Shown here: one piece after another, positions 24,899 through 34,141 of the stretch
Layout: the number at the start of each line of letters is the position of its first letter
Position numbering within the stretch: position 1 is the first letter of the stretch
From: an uncultured Clostridia bacterium
GTDB lineage: Bacteria > Bacillota > DTU014
Assembly (NCBI GenBank): GCA_900016865.1
Contig: FIZI01000013.1
Coordinates: 1 to 64,000 of the forward strand
Reading direction: 5' to 3'
DNA: 64,000 nt
Made by a program: the position numbers and the translations under genes
Notes under the pieces: model-generated
The model's database searches: none
What the model saw: the letters and a program-made list of their open reading frames with translations, nothing else
What the model was told of the DNA's origin: nothing

Positions 24899-26281
24899 AT
24901 GAAGCTATTGACGATTGACGATGCCATAAATATGACAAGGTCGGAACTCAGGAAGCTCTATGCAGACTATGTAAACCCTGCGTATGTGCGGCTGCTAGGT
25001 CTGGTCAATATAGACCGGCACTTCGTCCGAGCTAGCGGGGTAAGCATCTGGGACGAAGACGGAATGGAATACTACGACTTCCTAGGCGGGTTCGGCTCAC
25101 TCAACTTTGGCCACAACCCTGTTGAGGTTTTTGAAGCGATCGAGAGAGTGAAGCAGAGCCCGAGCTTGATAAAGGCCGATCTGAATCCCTTTGCTGCAGT
25201 TCTGGCCCACAATCTGGCGCAGATCCTGCCTGGAGACCTATCGAGGTCCTTTTTCTGTAACAGCGGGACAGAGGCTGTTGAGGGAGCCCTGAAAACCGCA
25301 AGAATCGCAACTAGCAAGCCTGGAATCGTCTACTGTAACGGATCCTTTCATGGAAAGAGCATGGGGGCGCTCTCAGTCACAGGCAGGGTCAAGTACCAAC
25401 GGTACTTCGAACCGCTGATTCCTGAATGCCATATGGTGCAGTACGGCGACATTGAGGATCTAGAACGCGTCTTGCAGACGGACAATATCGCCGCGTTTAT
25501 CGTAGAGCCTATCCAGGGTGAGGGCGGTATCATCGTGCCGCCTGAGGGATATCTCAAGCAGGCCCGTGAGCTCTGCACCCGTCATGGAGTCTTGATGATA
25601 GTGGACGAGATTCAGACCGGGTTTGGGCGGACAGGCAAGCTGTTCGCTTGCTTGGAGGAGGATGTCGTGCCTGACATCATCTGCCTGTCCAAATCGCTCA
25701 GCGCCGGCGTAATTCCGATCGGCGCGTTTGTGACGACTCCTGAGATCTGGGATAGGGCTTACGGTACGATGGAGACTGCGCTGTTGCACACATCGACGTT
25801 TGGCGGCAACACATTCGCTTGCGCTGCAGGCATGGTCGCGATACAGCTGGCCGTAGAAAAAAACGTGTCGGACAACGCTAGAGAGATGGGAGAGGTCCTG
25901 ATAAACGGGTTAAGAGAACTGGCCTCCAAGTACTCGCTTATCAAAGAAGTCCGCGGCAGGGGCCTGATGGTCGGTGTGGAGTTCGCACAGCCGGAGGGGC
26001 TGGCCAACAGGCTGACAGGCGGGTTGGCGGCCTCGCTGTCTCACGAGTACGTAGCCTCCCTGGTAGCAGGCGAGCTGCTGAACAAGCACAGGATTGTGAC
26101 GGCTTACACTCTGAACAACCCCAACGTGATAAGGCTGGAGCCACCTTTGATCGTTGAGAGGTATCACATTGACGCGCTGCTCAACGCGTTGGATGAGATT
26201 CTGTCGAGGAATAAGGGTTTGTTGGGATTAGCCGTAAGTACCGCAAAGACTGCAGTCAAATCCCTGTTTAAGAGGAAGTAG
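24899..26281 (+). CDS. Class III aminotransferase, putrescine/ornithine type
   Basis: This PLP enzyme moves an amino group from a diamine or omega-amino acid to a keto acid. The features FCNSGTEAVEGALKTAR, GSFHGKSMGALSVTG, FIVEPIQGEGGI, VDEIQTGFGRTGKLFA and the PLP lysine in LSKSLSAGVIPIGAF are all intact. The N-terminal extension of about 30 residues and the C-terminal helical tail (AVSTAKTAVKSLFKRK) are like those of putrescine aminotransferases. ATAGGGGGA precedes ATG 24899 (460 aa). It is a single-gene unit with its own promoter, so the exact substrate is uncertain. Confidence 0.85.
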   Translation: MKLLTIDDAINMTRSELRKLYADYVNPAYVRLLGLVNIDRHFVRASGVSIWDEDGMEYYDFLGGFGSLNFGHNPVEVFEAIERVKQSPSLIKADLNPFAAVLAHNLAQILPGDLSRSFFCNSGTEAVEGALKTARIATSKPGIVYCNGSFHGKSMGALSVTGRVKYQRYFEPLIPECHMVQYGDIEDLERVLQTDNIAAFIVEPIQGEGGIIVPPEGYLKQARELCTRHGVLMIVDEIQTGFGRTGKLFACLEEDVVPDIICLSKSLSAGVIPIGAFVTTPEIWDRAYGTMETALLHTSTFGGNTFACAAGMVAIQLAVEKNVSDNAREMGEVLINGLRELASKYSLIKEVRGRGLMVGVEFAQPEGLANRLTGGLAASLSHEYVASLVAGELLNKHRIVTAYTLNNPNVIRLEPPLIVERYHIDALLNALDEILSRNKGLLGLAVSTAKTAVKSLFKRK

Positions 26282-26393
26282 TAGAGCGCAGAGTGACAGC
26301 GCAGCACCGGAGAGAAGTGTTTCAAAAACCGGACTGCGGACTTGTCCAGTTGCGCTGTAACCTGGAATCTTCGGTTTAAACTGGTTGATTGAG

Positions 26394-26422
26394 TTGTGGT
26401 TTCCTGTCGCTCATGTTATACT
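26394..26422 (+). promoter_or_regulatory. Sigma-A promoter of the decarboxylase pump operon
   Basis: TTGTGG (26394-26399) and TATACT (26417-26422) are 17 bases apart and begin a leader of about 70 bases before the gamma-subunit gene. Confidence 0.65.
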
Positions 26423-26497
26423 AGAATCTGTGCGCTTAGTGGGTTCTGTGATTGATCGGGAGGTGAATGTCCCTAGCCATATTGGGGATGAGCCACA

Positions 26498-26782
26498 ATG
26501 ATAGACGCCTTACAGGAAGGACTCAAAGTAGCTATCTTGGGCATGGGAGTGGTCTTTGCCGCTCTTGGTGCCCTCGCTTTTGTACTGCGGTTGTTCGGAG
26601 TCTTTTTGCGCAGAACAGATCATATGCAGGCACCTGATGACGCAACGACTCCTCAGGGTAGCGTAGCGGTCCAAACCGATACTTCCCCGGAGCTCGCAGC
26701 GGTTGTTGCGGCTGTCTTGGCTGCTCTTAACTGCTCCGAAGGCTCGGTCAGAGTTACTAGTGTGTCACGGGCTGACAAGTGA
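26498..26782 (+). CDS. oadG: Na+-pumping decarboxylase gamma chain (OadG-like)
   Basis: This 94-residue protein has one N-terminal membrane segment (VAILGMGVVFAALGALAFVL) and a short soluble part with Pro/Asp linker and ELAAVVAAVLAALNCSEGSV. The GMGVVF start is typical of OadG, the subunit that assembles the pump and binds zinc in other species. It opens a four-gene plus-strand cluster (gamma, biotin carrier, beta, alpha) and lies behind the promoter at 26394-26422. Confidence 0.85.
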   Translation: MIDALQEGLKVAILGMGVVFAALGALAFVLRLFGVFLRRTDHMQAPDDATTPQGSVAVQTDTSPELAAVVAAVLAALNCSEGSVRVTSVSRADK

Positions 26783-26864
26783 GTGCGACACATCGAAGCT
26801 CCTTTTGAGAAGGGAGCCGGGGTGTCATGACATATGCTCTAGCGTACAAGGAGGAGACAAGAAC

Positions 26865-27248
26865 GTGAAGCGGTTTCGAGTTACGGTCAATGGCAATCAA
26901 TACGATGTAGTGGTCGAGGAGATTCAAGGCGGACAGATGCCGAAGAGCGAGGCTGCAGTCGCGAGTCTTGCGTCCGAGCGTGCAAGTGCCGCTGTCCATG
27001 CTCCCAATGGCCAAGACACCGCCCCTGCCGGTAAGGGGACTCAGGTGAAGGCGCCTCTGGCTGGGACCATACTCTCTGTCAAGGTGTCTGTAGGCAGCGT
27101 TGTCAAGAGAGGCGACGTCCTGGTAACGCTTGAGGCGCTCAAGATGGAGAATGAGATCCAGGCTCCCGTAGATGGAACTGTGAGTTATGTGGGAGTATCC
27201 GAGGGGCAAAACGTTGAGGTCGGAGCTGTGCTCGTAGCTATTGAGTAA
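26865..27248 (+). CDS. Biotin carrier protein of the decarboxylase pump
   Basis: The 127-residue protein carries the carboxyl group on biotin between the alpha and beta subunits. The biotinyl domain is at about 57-127 with the acceptor lysine in LEALKMENEIQAPVDG; the N-terminal segment starts VKRFRVTVNGNQYDVVVEEI and a Pro/Ala linker joins the two. GGAGGA lies upstream of GTG 26865; a longer open frame back to 26703 overlaps oadG and is unlikely. In many species this domain is fused to the alpha chain; here it is a separate gene. Confidence 0.92.
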   Translation: MKRFRVTVNGNQYDVVVEEIQGGQMPKSEAAVASLASERASAAVHAPNGQDTAPAGKGTQVKAPLAGTILSVKVSVGSVVKRGDVLVTLEALKMENEIQAPVDGTVSYVGVSEGQNVEVGAVLVAIE

Positions 27249-27301
27249 CGCTCAGAAGGGGCATGCATGCACGCATGCAGGAGTGTACAGGGAGGCTGTA
27301 G

Positions 27302-28462
27302 TTGCAGATGCTTGAGGCAGTACGGGAGTTCCTTGCAAGCACAGGTTACGCTCACCTAATCCAAGGCTTTGTGAGCGAAGGTGCCTGGAAGGAACTCGTC
27401 ATGATTCTACTGGCTTGCTTCCTACTATACCTGGCGATAAAGAAGGAGTATGAACCGCTTCTCTTGGTTCCGATTGCCTTTGGTATGATTTTGATCAATC
27501 TGGGACCTACCGGGCTTATGGATGAGCCTAAAGATGGCGTTGTGGGAGGCCTGCTCCACTATTTGTATCAAGGTGTCAAGCTCGGGATATACCCGCCACT
27601 GATATTTCTTGGGATAGGGGCTATGACTGACTTCGGTCCACTGATAGCCAACCCCTCAAGTCTATTGCTCGGCGCAGCCGCTCAACTTGGCATTTTTCTG
27701 ACTTTCCTTGGGGCGCTGGCGATGGGGTACATGCCGCAGGAAGCAGCTTCGATAGGCATCATCGGAGGTGCTGACGGCCCGACTGCGATCTTCCTCACTT
27801 CGAGGCTAGCTCCAGATCTACTCGGGCCAATCGCAATTGCCGCCTATTCGTACATGGCGCTTGTTCCAGTGATTCAGCCGCCGATCATGCGGGCACTGAC
27901 TACGCGCGAAGAACGGACCATCGTAATGGAGCAGCTGCGACCTGTAAGTCGCGTTGAGAGGATAATCTTCCCCGTCATCGTCGCGATCTTGGGGATACTG
28001 CTGGTGCCAGACTCTGCTGCGCTATTGGGCGCACTGATGCTGGGCAACCTGTTCCGAGAGTGCGGCGTTGTCGAGAGGTTGTCTAAGACTGCGCAGAACG
28101 AACTGATCAACATACTGACTATATTCATCGGGTTCACAGTAGGTGCTACCGCGACTGCAGAGAGCTTCTTAGACCCGAAGACAATAGGCATTTTCATCCT
28201 AGGGGTCCTAGCATTTTCTCTTGGCACGGCTGGAGGGGTACTCTTGGGCAAGCTGATGTGCAAGCTATCGGGCGGCAAGATCAATCCCCTTATTGGTGCT
28301 GCCGGAGTTTCGGCTGTGCCGATGGCTGCGCGAGTGGCGCAGAGAGAGGGGCAGCGTGAAGACCCCAGCAATTTCCTGCTCATGCATGCAATGGGCCCGA
28401 ACGTCGCTGGCGTTATAGGCTCCGCTATAGCCGCCGGAGTTCTCTTGTCGCTATATGGCTAG
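27302..28462 (+). CDS. oadB: Na+-pumping decarboxylase beta subunit (OadB-like)
   Basis: This integral membrane subunit decarboxylates carboxybiotin and couples it to sodium export. It has about nine to eleven membrane segments. The conserved pieces include [40 protein letters not shown] (with the sodium-site Asp), and [18 protein letters not shown] with [19 protein letters not shown] near the end. GGGAGG lies six bases before TTG 27302; ATG 27308 is an alternative. At 386 aa the length is normal for beta subunits of oxaloacetate, methylmalonyl-CoA and glutaconyl-CoA decarboxylases. Confidence 0.95.
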   Translation: MQMLEAVREFLASTGYAHLIQGFVSEGAWKELVMILLACFLLYLAIKKEYEPLLLVPIAFGMILINLGPTGLMDEPKDGVVGGLLHYLYQGVKLGIYPPLIFLGIGAMTDFGPLIANPSSLLLGAAAQLGIFLTFLGALAMGYMPQEAASIGIIGGADGPTAIFLTSRLAPDLLGPIAIAAYSYMALVPVIQPPIMRALTTREERTIVMEQLRPVSRVERIIFPVIVAILGILLVPDSAALLGALMLGNLFRECGVVERLSKTAQNELINILTIFIGFTVGATATAESFLDPKTIGIFILGVLAFSLGTAGGVLLGKLMCKLSGGKINPLIGAAGVSAVPMAARVAQREGQREDPSNFLLMHAMGPNVAGVIGSAIAAGVLLSLYG

Positions 28463-28549
28463 TGCAAGCACTAGGGCTTGTGGCTTGTGTGCCTGCCCTC
28501 TGATTGCACGGCAGGCACTCAGATCTGCGAGAAGAAAGAGGGTGCTGCG

Positions 28550-29893
28550 ATGTCTCGCAAAACCGGAATCACTGAGACGATTCTAAGAGATGCTCATCAG
28601 TCTCTGATGGCGACGAGAATGAAGACTGACGACATGCTGTCTATCGCCGAGAGATTGGATGATGTTGGATATCATTCGCTGGAGATGTGGGGAGGAGCCA
28701 CGTTTGACTCGTGTCTGAGATACCTCAACGAGGACCCCTGGACGCGGCTGCGTAGGCTCAAGGCGTACATCAAGAAGACTCCGCTTCAGATGCTCCTCAG
28801 AGGCCAGAACCTGCTCGGGTACTGGCACTACCCAGACGATGTGGTAAAGAAGTTCTGCCAAAAGGCAATAGAAAACGGCATCGATATCATCCGGATATTC
28901 GATGCACTCAACGATACTCGAAATATCGAGGTCGCGCTTCGGGCGACGAAGGATGCAGGCGGCCATGCGCAGGCGTGCATATCGTTCACGTTGAGCCCCG
29001 TCCATGATACAGACTCGTATGTGCGTTTGGCGAAAGAATTCGAGAAGATGGGTGCTGACTCGATTTGCATCAAAGATATGGCAGGGCTGCTCAGCCCAAC
29101 TCGTGCCGCTGAGATAGTTCGTCGCTTCAAGGAAGAGACGAAACTCCCGGTGCAGCTGCACTGCCACTACACGAGCGGCATGGCTCCGATGACCTACCTC
29201 AAGGCCATAGAGGCTGGCTGCGACGTCATTGATACTGCTCTGTCGCCCTTTGCCTTTGGTTCATCTCAGCCTGCCACAGAGGTTATGGTAGCAGTGCTGA
29301 AGGAGACTGAGTTTGATACCGGGATCGACCTCGGTCTACTGCACGAGCTTGCTGCGCATTTTGAGAAGGTCAAGAATGCAAACCCGGATCACGTCGCTCC
29401 TATAAAGATGACTCCTGAGGTCCTGACCTATCAGATACCCGGAGGGATGCTCTCGAACCTGAGGTCCCAGCTCGCTGCCCAGGGTATGCTAGACAAGTGG
29501 GATGCTGTGCTGGAGGAGGTGCCTAGGGTCAGAGAGGAATGCGGATATCCGCCTCTTGTCACTCCGATGAGCCAGATCGTTGGCACTCAGGCCGTCCTCA
29601 ATGTGGTGACGGGAGAGAGATATGCCATTAAGTCCAAAGAGCTGAAGGACTATCTCAAGGGTAGATATGGCAGGCCTCCCGGACCCATCGATGAGGAGTT
29701 CAGAAGGTCGATAATCGGAGATGAAGAGGTGATCACAGTTAGGCCTGCAGACTTGCTCGAGCCCGGCCTCGAAAAGGCGGAGCAAGAGATCAAGCAGTAC
29801 ATCACCAAGGAAGAGGACATTCTGACGTACATCCTTTTCCCTGAACAAGCGCTGGCCTTCTTCAAGAGGCGACAAGAGGCCGGATGCGCCTGA
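28550..29893 (+). CDS. oadA: Decarboxylase pump alpha subunit (carboxyltransferase)
   Basis: The cytoplasmic carboxyltransferase of 447 aa removes CO2 from oxaloacetate and loads it onto biotin. The TIM-barrel start TETILRDAHQSLMATRMKTD and YHSLEMWGGATFDSC are typical of oxaloacetate/pyruvate carboxyltransferases rather than of methylmalonyl-CoA enzymes, and LPVQLHCHYTSGMAPMTYLK holds the metal-binding HCH. The post-barrel PYC_OADA domain runs to about 420. It ends without a biotinyl domain, which is encoded separately at 26865. ATG 28550 fits the family start (MSRKTGITETILRDAHQS) and follows AGAGGGTG. Confidence 0.93.
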   Translation: MSRKTGITETILRDAHQSLMATRMKTDDMLSIAERLDDVGYHSLEMWGGATFDSCLRYLNEDPWTRLRRLKAYIKKTPLQMLLRGQNLLGYWHYPDDVVKKFCQKAIENGIDIIRIFDALNDTRNIEVALRATKDAGGHAQACISFTLSPVHDTDSYVRLAKEFEKMGADSICIKDMAGLLSPTRAAEIVRRFKEETKLPVQLHCHYTSGMAPMTYLKAIEAGCDVIDTALSPFAFGSSQPATEVMVAVLKETEFDTGIDLGLLHELAAHFEKVKNANPDHVAPIKMTPEVLTYQIPGGMLSNLRSQLAAQGMLDKWDAVLEEVPRVREECGYPPLVTPMSQIVGTQAVLNVVTGERYAIKSKELKDYLKGRYGRPPGPIDEEFRRSIIGDEEVITVRPADLLEPGLEKAEQEIKQYITKEEDILTYILFPEQALAFFKRRQEAGCA

Positions 29894-29926
29894 TCTCTAC
29901 GCTGCAGTTTGTAGGTTGGTGATCAT

Positions 29927-30679
29927 TTGGGGACTCTGATCAATGTTGTTGCAATAGTGATCGGGTCGACGCTTGGCTTGGTTTTTCACGCGAGCCTTTC
30001 ACAGAGGATTCTGTCGACAGTGATGCAAGCGGTCGCCATCTTTGTGATGTTCATTGGGCTGCAGATGACTTTCTCAGCTGATTTCACTGCTATCAGCCGC
30101 TTCTTCATCATTGACGGAATCCTCGTCGTCCTTGTGTGCCTGGTTGTCGGCGCGATCATTGGCAGTTTGCTTGACTTGGAGAGCCGGCTTGATGTTCTTG
30201 GCAGAGCTATCGAAGCGAAGTTTAGTCACAGTTCAGGAGATCAGCAGGCCGGCTCCGGGCTATTTGCCAAAGGTTTTGTGGTCGCAAGCTTGCTCTTTTG
30301 CGTCGGGCCAATGGCTGTGGTTGGAGCGATTAGCGATGCACTCCTTGGAGACGTGACGACTCTGAGCACAAAGGCTGTGCTGGACGGTGTTGCCAGTATT
30401 GCTCTTGCCTCTACGCTCGGAGTCGGCGTCCTGTTCTCTGCTGCGGCCGTACTGCTGTATCAGGGGGCTATTACCCTCCTGGCATCTGTGCTTCAGTCTG
30501 TTCTATCTGACCCGGTCATTCAAGTCATGCAGGGCGTCGGCGGCTTGTTGGTGTTTGGCATAGGTATCAATCTATTGGGTGTCGCCAAGGTAAGAGTCGG
30601 TGATCTCCTGCCTGCTTTGTTTGTAGTCTTTGTACTCATTGCCGTACGTGCTGTAGCCTTTTCTGTTGTCCCGGTCTAA
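29927..30679 (+). CDS. DUF554 membrane protein
   Basis: The 250-residue protein has about seven membrane segments and the DUF554 (YdfK-like) signatures: a start GTLINVVAIVIGSTLGL, FIGLQMTF, GSLLDLESRLDVLG, FVVASLLFCVGPMAVVGAI, DGVASIALASTLGVGVLFSA and FGIGINLLG. Its biochemical role is unknown; a small-molecule transporter is assumed. The start is TTG 29927. Its last 108 bases are antisense to the 3' end of the DUF255 gene, which converges on it. Confidence 0.9.
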   Translation: MGTLINVVAIVIGSTLGLVFHASLSQRILSTVMQAVAIFVMFIGLQMTFSADFTAISRFFIIDGILVVLVCLVVGAIIGSLLDLESRLDVLGRAIEAKFSHSSGDQQAGSGLFAKGFVVASLLFCVGPMAVVGAISDALLGDVTTLSTKAVLDGVASIALASTLGVGVLFSAAAVLLYQGAITLLASVLQSVLSDPVIQVMQGVGGLLVFGIGINLLGVAKVRVGDLLPALFVVFVLIAVRAVAFSVVPV

Positions 30680-32485
30680 CTGTGCGAGAAGCATCTCTGG
30701 GTTCGTCTGTGGCTGAAGGCATTTCCTTCCCACACAAGCCACTGCTACAGGAACTTCATCTACACTAATACCCAGGCTTTCTATAGCGGCTCTGTCTATG
30801 TTGATATCAAGCGGAACTACTGCAAATTGCGGACGGACTGTTGAGTGGAGAACCCTTAAGAAACTCTTCGCTTCTACTCCATCCGCCTCCGAGAAACAGC
30901 CTGCCACCGTCACTCTGGTCCATGGACGCAGGACGTCTTGGACTGCTAGTGCGAACTCGGCAGCCATTGCACCATATGACTCTACCGAATGCTTGAGTCT
31001 GGAGAGGATCTGCCTAGCGGCCTTTTTGAGGTCGTCCCTTTCGAGTATGACACTGGCAGTCGACAATGCGGAGGCAGCTCTAGCATTCTCGTGGAAGTCG
31101 TACCGTTTGCCCAGCAGCGTCCGCGTCTGGGCTGGGTCCGGGGGGATGTCAAATAGAAGGCCGTGCTCGCCAACGTATCGGTTCATGATCAGGCTGATCA
31201 CGTGGGCGGCGTCATCTCGCCACCTACTATCGCCTGTAACAGAGTAGAGATAGAAACACATGTCGATAAACCGAAGTTGATCGTCTAGAGTCAGGGGATA
31301 TTTCCTCTCGCCGGTGTCCCTATCAAGATAGTGGTAGACACCGACCTCAGGGTCATACAGCTTGGAACGAAGAGTGTCTGCGACTGTTAGCGCCAGGCTC
31401 AGCTGTGATTCATCACCTGTGACCGTCCATACATTCAGCACGGCACGCACTGCGAGAGCGTTCCATCCAGTATATACATTTGGGTCTATGTATGGGGCCT
31501 TCATTCTGCGGCGCCCGTCAGCGTCCATGGAGTAGTAGGCCTCGTCGGCGTCCTGGGAGCCGCAGAATGAAGGCGGGCGTCGTTGGAACAACCGCACTTC
31601 GAGGTATCTCAGTGTGTTGAGTGCCGTCTGCAGCAGCGTCTCCTCTCGCGTCAACTTGTACGCGTCAATGAGCAGGTTTAGGAGGAGACTGTTGTCTTCA
31701 AGCATCTTTTCAAAATGAGGGATTTGCCAGTTACGGGTAGTAGAATACCTAAAGAAGCCACCTTCTACCTGGTCGTATATTCCGCCACCAGCCATTGACA
31801 AGAGAGTGTTGGTCAGGATTTCACCCATCTGCGGGTTGCCCGTGAGTATGTAGTCGACCATAGCAAGGCGCAGAGCCTCTACCATTGGGAATTTCGGTTG
31901 AGTCCCAAATCCCCCATAAACTGCATCGTATCCGTCAATGAGATCGTCTCTTATCCACTCGTACGTATCCCACAGCTTCCCGTCGTCTACGTAGGTGTCT
32001 CCATCCGGGCTCTCAATGCGTCCCCACTCCAGTTGGTCAATGCCGTCATAGTCGTCTGGGTCGTGTGTATACGGGCCTACACCCATGTCGACTGCGCCGC
32101 GGGAGACCGCTGACAAGGCCTCTCTCAGGAGACGCTTCATTCGAGGGGCAGGGATGTAGGTCCCTCCTGTAAGGATGTTGCCGTCCGGAGTTAGTAGGGC
32201 TGTAGTCGGCCAGCCGCCCATGTTGTAGCGGGCGTCCACGTCCGGCCTCTGATCAGTGTCGACTCTGATCGGAATGAAGCTTGAGTTGATAGTGTCAATC
32301 ACTTCTCTATCTGAGTATGTTGTTTCGTCCATCACGTGGCACCAATGGCACCATACTGCCGAGATGCTCAGCAGGACAAGGCGATTCTGCTCGCGGGCTG
32401 CCTTAAACGCCTCATCGTCGAAGTCGCGCCAATGGATCTCGTGTGCTTGGTTAGGTCTTGGGGAAAATCGAAATCGAGTAGGCAC
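30572..32485 (-). CDS. DUF255 thioredoxin-like protein (YyaL family)
   Basis: The 637-residue cytoplasmic protein begins with a thioredoxin-fold domain (about 15-150) containing WCHWCHVMDETTYSD, followed by the conserved VDTDQRPDVDARY and NMGGWPTTALLTPDG. The rest is an alpha/alpha-barrel domain similar to glycosidase folds (GGGIYDQVEGGFFRYSTTRN, FEKMLEDNSLLL, WNALAVRA). The family is widespread, but its substrate is unknown. AGGGTGATCA precedes GTG 32485. The last 36 codons overlap the convergent DUF554 gene. Confidence 0.9.
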   Translation of the reverse strand: MPTRFRFSPRPNQAHEIHWRDFDDEAFKAAREQNRLVLLSISAVWCHWCHVMDETTYSDREVIDTINSSFIPIRVDTDQRPDVDARYNMGGWPTTALLTPDGNILTGGTYIPAPRMKRLLREALSAVSRGAVDMGVGPYTHDPDDYDGIDQLEWGRIESPDGDTYVDDGKLWDTYEWIRDDLIDGYDAVYGGFGTQPKFPMVEALRLAMVDYILTGNPQMGEILTNTLLSMAGGGIYDQVEGGFFRYSTTRNWQIPHFEKMLEDNSLLLNLLIDAYKLTREETLLQTALNTLRYLEVRLFQRRPPSFCGSQDADEAYYSMDADGRRRMKAPYIDPNVYTGWNALAVRAVLNVWTVTGDESQLSLALTVADTLRSKLYDPEVGVYHYLDRDTGERKYPLTLDDQLRFIDMCFYLYSVTGDSRWRDDAAHVISLIMNRYVGEHGLLFDIPPDPAQTRTLLGKRYDFHENARAASALSTASVILERDDLKKAARQILSRLKHSVESYGAMAAEFALAVQDVLRPWTRVTVAGCFSEADGVEAKSFLRVLHSTVRPQFAVVPLDINIDRAAIESLGISVDEVPVAVACVGRKCLQPQTNPEMLLAQLDRDNRKGYSTYGNEYKDYKQSRQEITDSYLGDTQ

Positions 32486-32707
32486 TGATCACCCTGCTCC
32501 AGTCCAACCGCCACAGCATCTGCAGCGAGTCTGCCCTTTAAGCAGCTCCTATGGGTTATGTTGACCTTCCGACTCTGACTCTATTCCCCATTGAGACGCG
32601 GATGTCAGCGCAGGCATGAATGGTTCCAGGAACCCCGAATCTAGGACTGCAATGTATAGACTCCTTCATTCTGGCCCATACTGGATGTCGGAATGGAGGG
32701 GTTGCAG

Positions 32708-34012
32708 ATGAGGAAGCTAGGGTATAAGGCGACGGTAGATTCAGAATCTTTCGAGAGATCCCGCCAAGCCGTTATCGACGGAAGAAGGCAGTGGGAGCGA
32801 AAGGTCAGGCGTAGTAAGCTGGTCCTTGTGTTCTGGGGCGTGTGTTTGCTTCTGGGCATCATTATCGGAGTAGTTGCCGGCGTAGGATCTGCGGACTTCA
32901 GTACGGGCGCACCTACTGTTTTTGGGGTTGTTGTTGATGAAAATGGTTTTCCAGTTGCTCGTGGAGTCGTCTACGCCTTCTCGGACGAACACGGCTTAGT
33001 TGCCTCCGAGCGGATCGGGGAGGATGGGCGTTACGAGGTGGCTCTTCCGGAGAGAGTCAAGCTGCTTAGGTTTGAAGCTCCGGGATTTCAGCCTGAGCTG
33101 CGCACTGTCTCAGTGTGCGCGCAGGCTGCCCATCGTCTAGATGTGGTGCTAGAGCGCACTACTTCTACGATAACAGGGATCGTCGTTGACCCGGTCGGTG
33201 TTCCCATTGACGATGCACGCGTCGTAGTCTTTAGCCAAGACCATGGAGCGTGCGTAACCTCAGCCGAGACTGGCAGTGACGGGCGATTCTGTGTGGACGT
33301 AGCACCGGGACTGCACGGTATCAGCGCGCGGTCTGACCTATGCGTTTTTGACCCAATGACTGTGGCTGTAGTTGAGGGAGAGCAGGCCGAAATACGACTG
33401 GTTGGCATGCCTGCATCGGTCAGGGTTTCGGGCACAGTGCTCACCAAAGACGGTGTTCAGGTGGGCGATGCGAAAGTCTCGATATACACTTTGAGCGGGC
33501 GGTTTGTCTGCAGCACCAAGTCAGACTCGAATGGCTGTTTTGTTACACATCTATCGCCGGGTGTCTGGGGAATCAAGGTGTGGAAGGACGGGTGGACTCA
33601 CCTCTGCTCGGAGGTATTGGTCGAGCAGGGGGCAGTTGACGTGAACTGCGAGGTAGTCGTTCACCGCGCTGACGCAACAGTATCCGGCATTGTCCTCAAC
33701 AGCGACGGTGAGCCGCTTGCTAATGTTTGGATAGAGGTGACTGATGCGAACACGGGACAATGGGCCACTACTACGCAGACCGACGAGTCAGGAAGGTTTC
33801 GCTTCGAAACGGCTGAAGGCGACTGGGCTCTCTCCTTGATAGCTGACGGATACACCCGGACTCGTGTTGAGGTGAGCGCCGAACCGCTCTCACAGGCTCA
33901 GGGTGGCGAACCGACGATGGATTCTGCATCATCACACTTAGCGACCGAGGCAGGAAATGTCGACGACTTAATCGTAGTAGTTATGCAGCCGAGCGATGCC
34001 GGGTTGGTGTGA
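32708..34012 (+). CDS. Membrane-anchored repeat protein with carboxypeptidase-regulatory-like domains
   Basis: This 434-residue protein has a charged cytoplasmic head of about 45 residues, one membrane segment (LVLVFWGVCLLLGIIIGVVA) and then about four tandem beta-sandwich repeats outside the membrane. The repeats begin FGVVVDENGFPVARGVVYAF, ITGIVVDPVGVPIDDARVVV, VSGTVLTKDGVQVGDAKVSI and VSGIVLNSDGEPLANVWIEV and contain DGRY/F-V turns typical of CarboxypepD_reg/Cna-B-like folds. Eight extracytoplasmic Cys are spread over the first three repeats. GGAGGG seven bases before ATG 32708 decides the start. It is followed, after 129 bp, by signal peptidase I. Function unknown; surface scaffold is a guess. 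Confidence 0.8.
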   Translation: MRKLGYKATVDSESFERSRQAVIDGRRQWERKVRRSKLVLVFWGVCLLLGIIIGVVAGVGSADFSTGAPTVFGVVVDENGFPVARGVVYAFSDEHGLVASERIGEDGRYEVALPERVKLLRFEAPGFQPELRTVSVCAQAAHRLDVVLERTTSTITGIVVDPVGVPIDDARVVVFSQDHGACVTSAETGSDGRFCVDVAPGLHGISARSDLCVFDPMTVAVVEGEQAEIRLVGMPASVRVSGTVLTKDGVQVGDAKVSIYTLSGRFVCSTKSDSNGCFVTHLSPGVWGIKVWKDGWTHLCSEVLVEQGAVDVNCEVVVHRADATVSGIVLNSDGEPLANVWIEVTDANTGQWATTTQTDESGRFRFETAEGDWALSLIADGYTRTRVEVSAEPLSQAQGGEPTMDSASSHLATEAGNVDDLIVVVMQPSDAGLV

Positions 34013-34141
34013 AGTGGTGAGGGAACCAGTTAACAGGCATCTGCGTCTATTTGTAATGTAGAAAAGAAGGAGCCGTAAGACTCAGTCTCAAGGAGCAAAG
34101 CAGCACGAAGAGTAGCAAGTGGGTGGGTCAGAGGGGGAGTA

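Noticed and set aside
26703-26864. 54-codon extension of the biotin carrier frame
   Set aside because: It overlaps oadG in another frame and lacks family sequence; a ribosome-binding site precedes GTG 26865.
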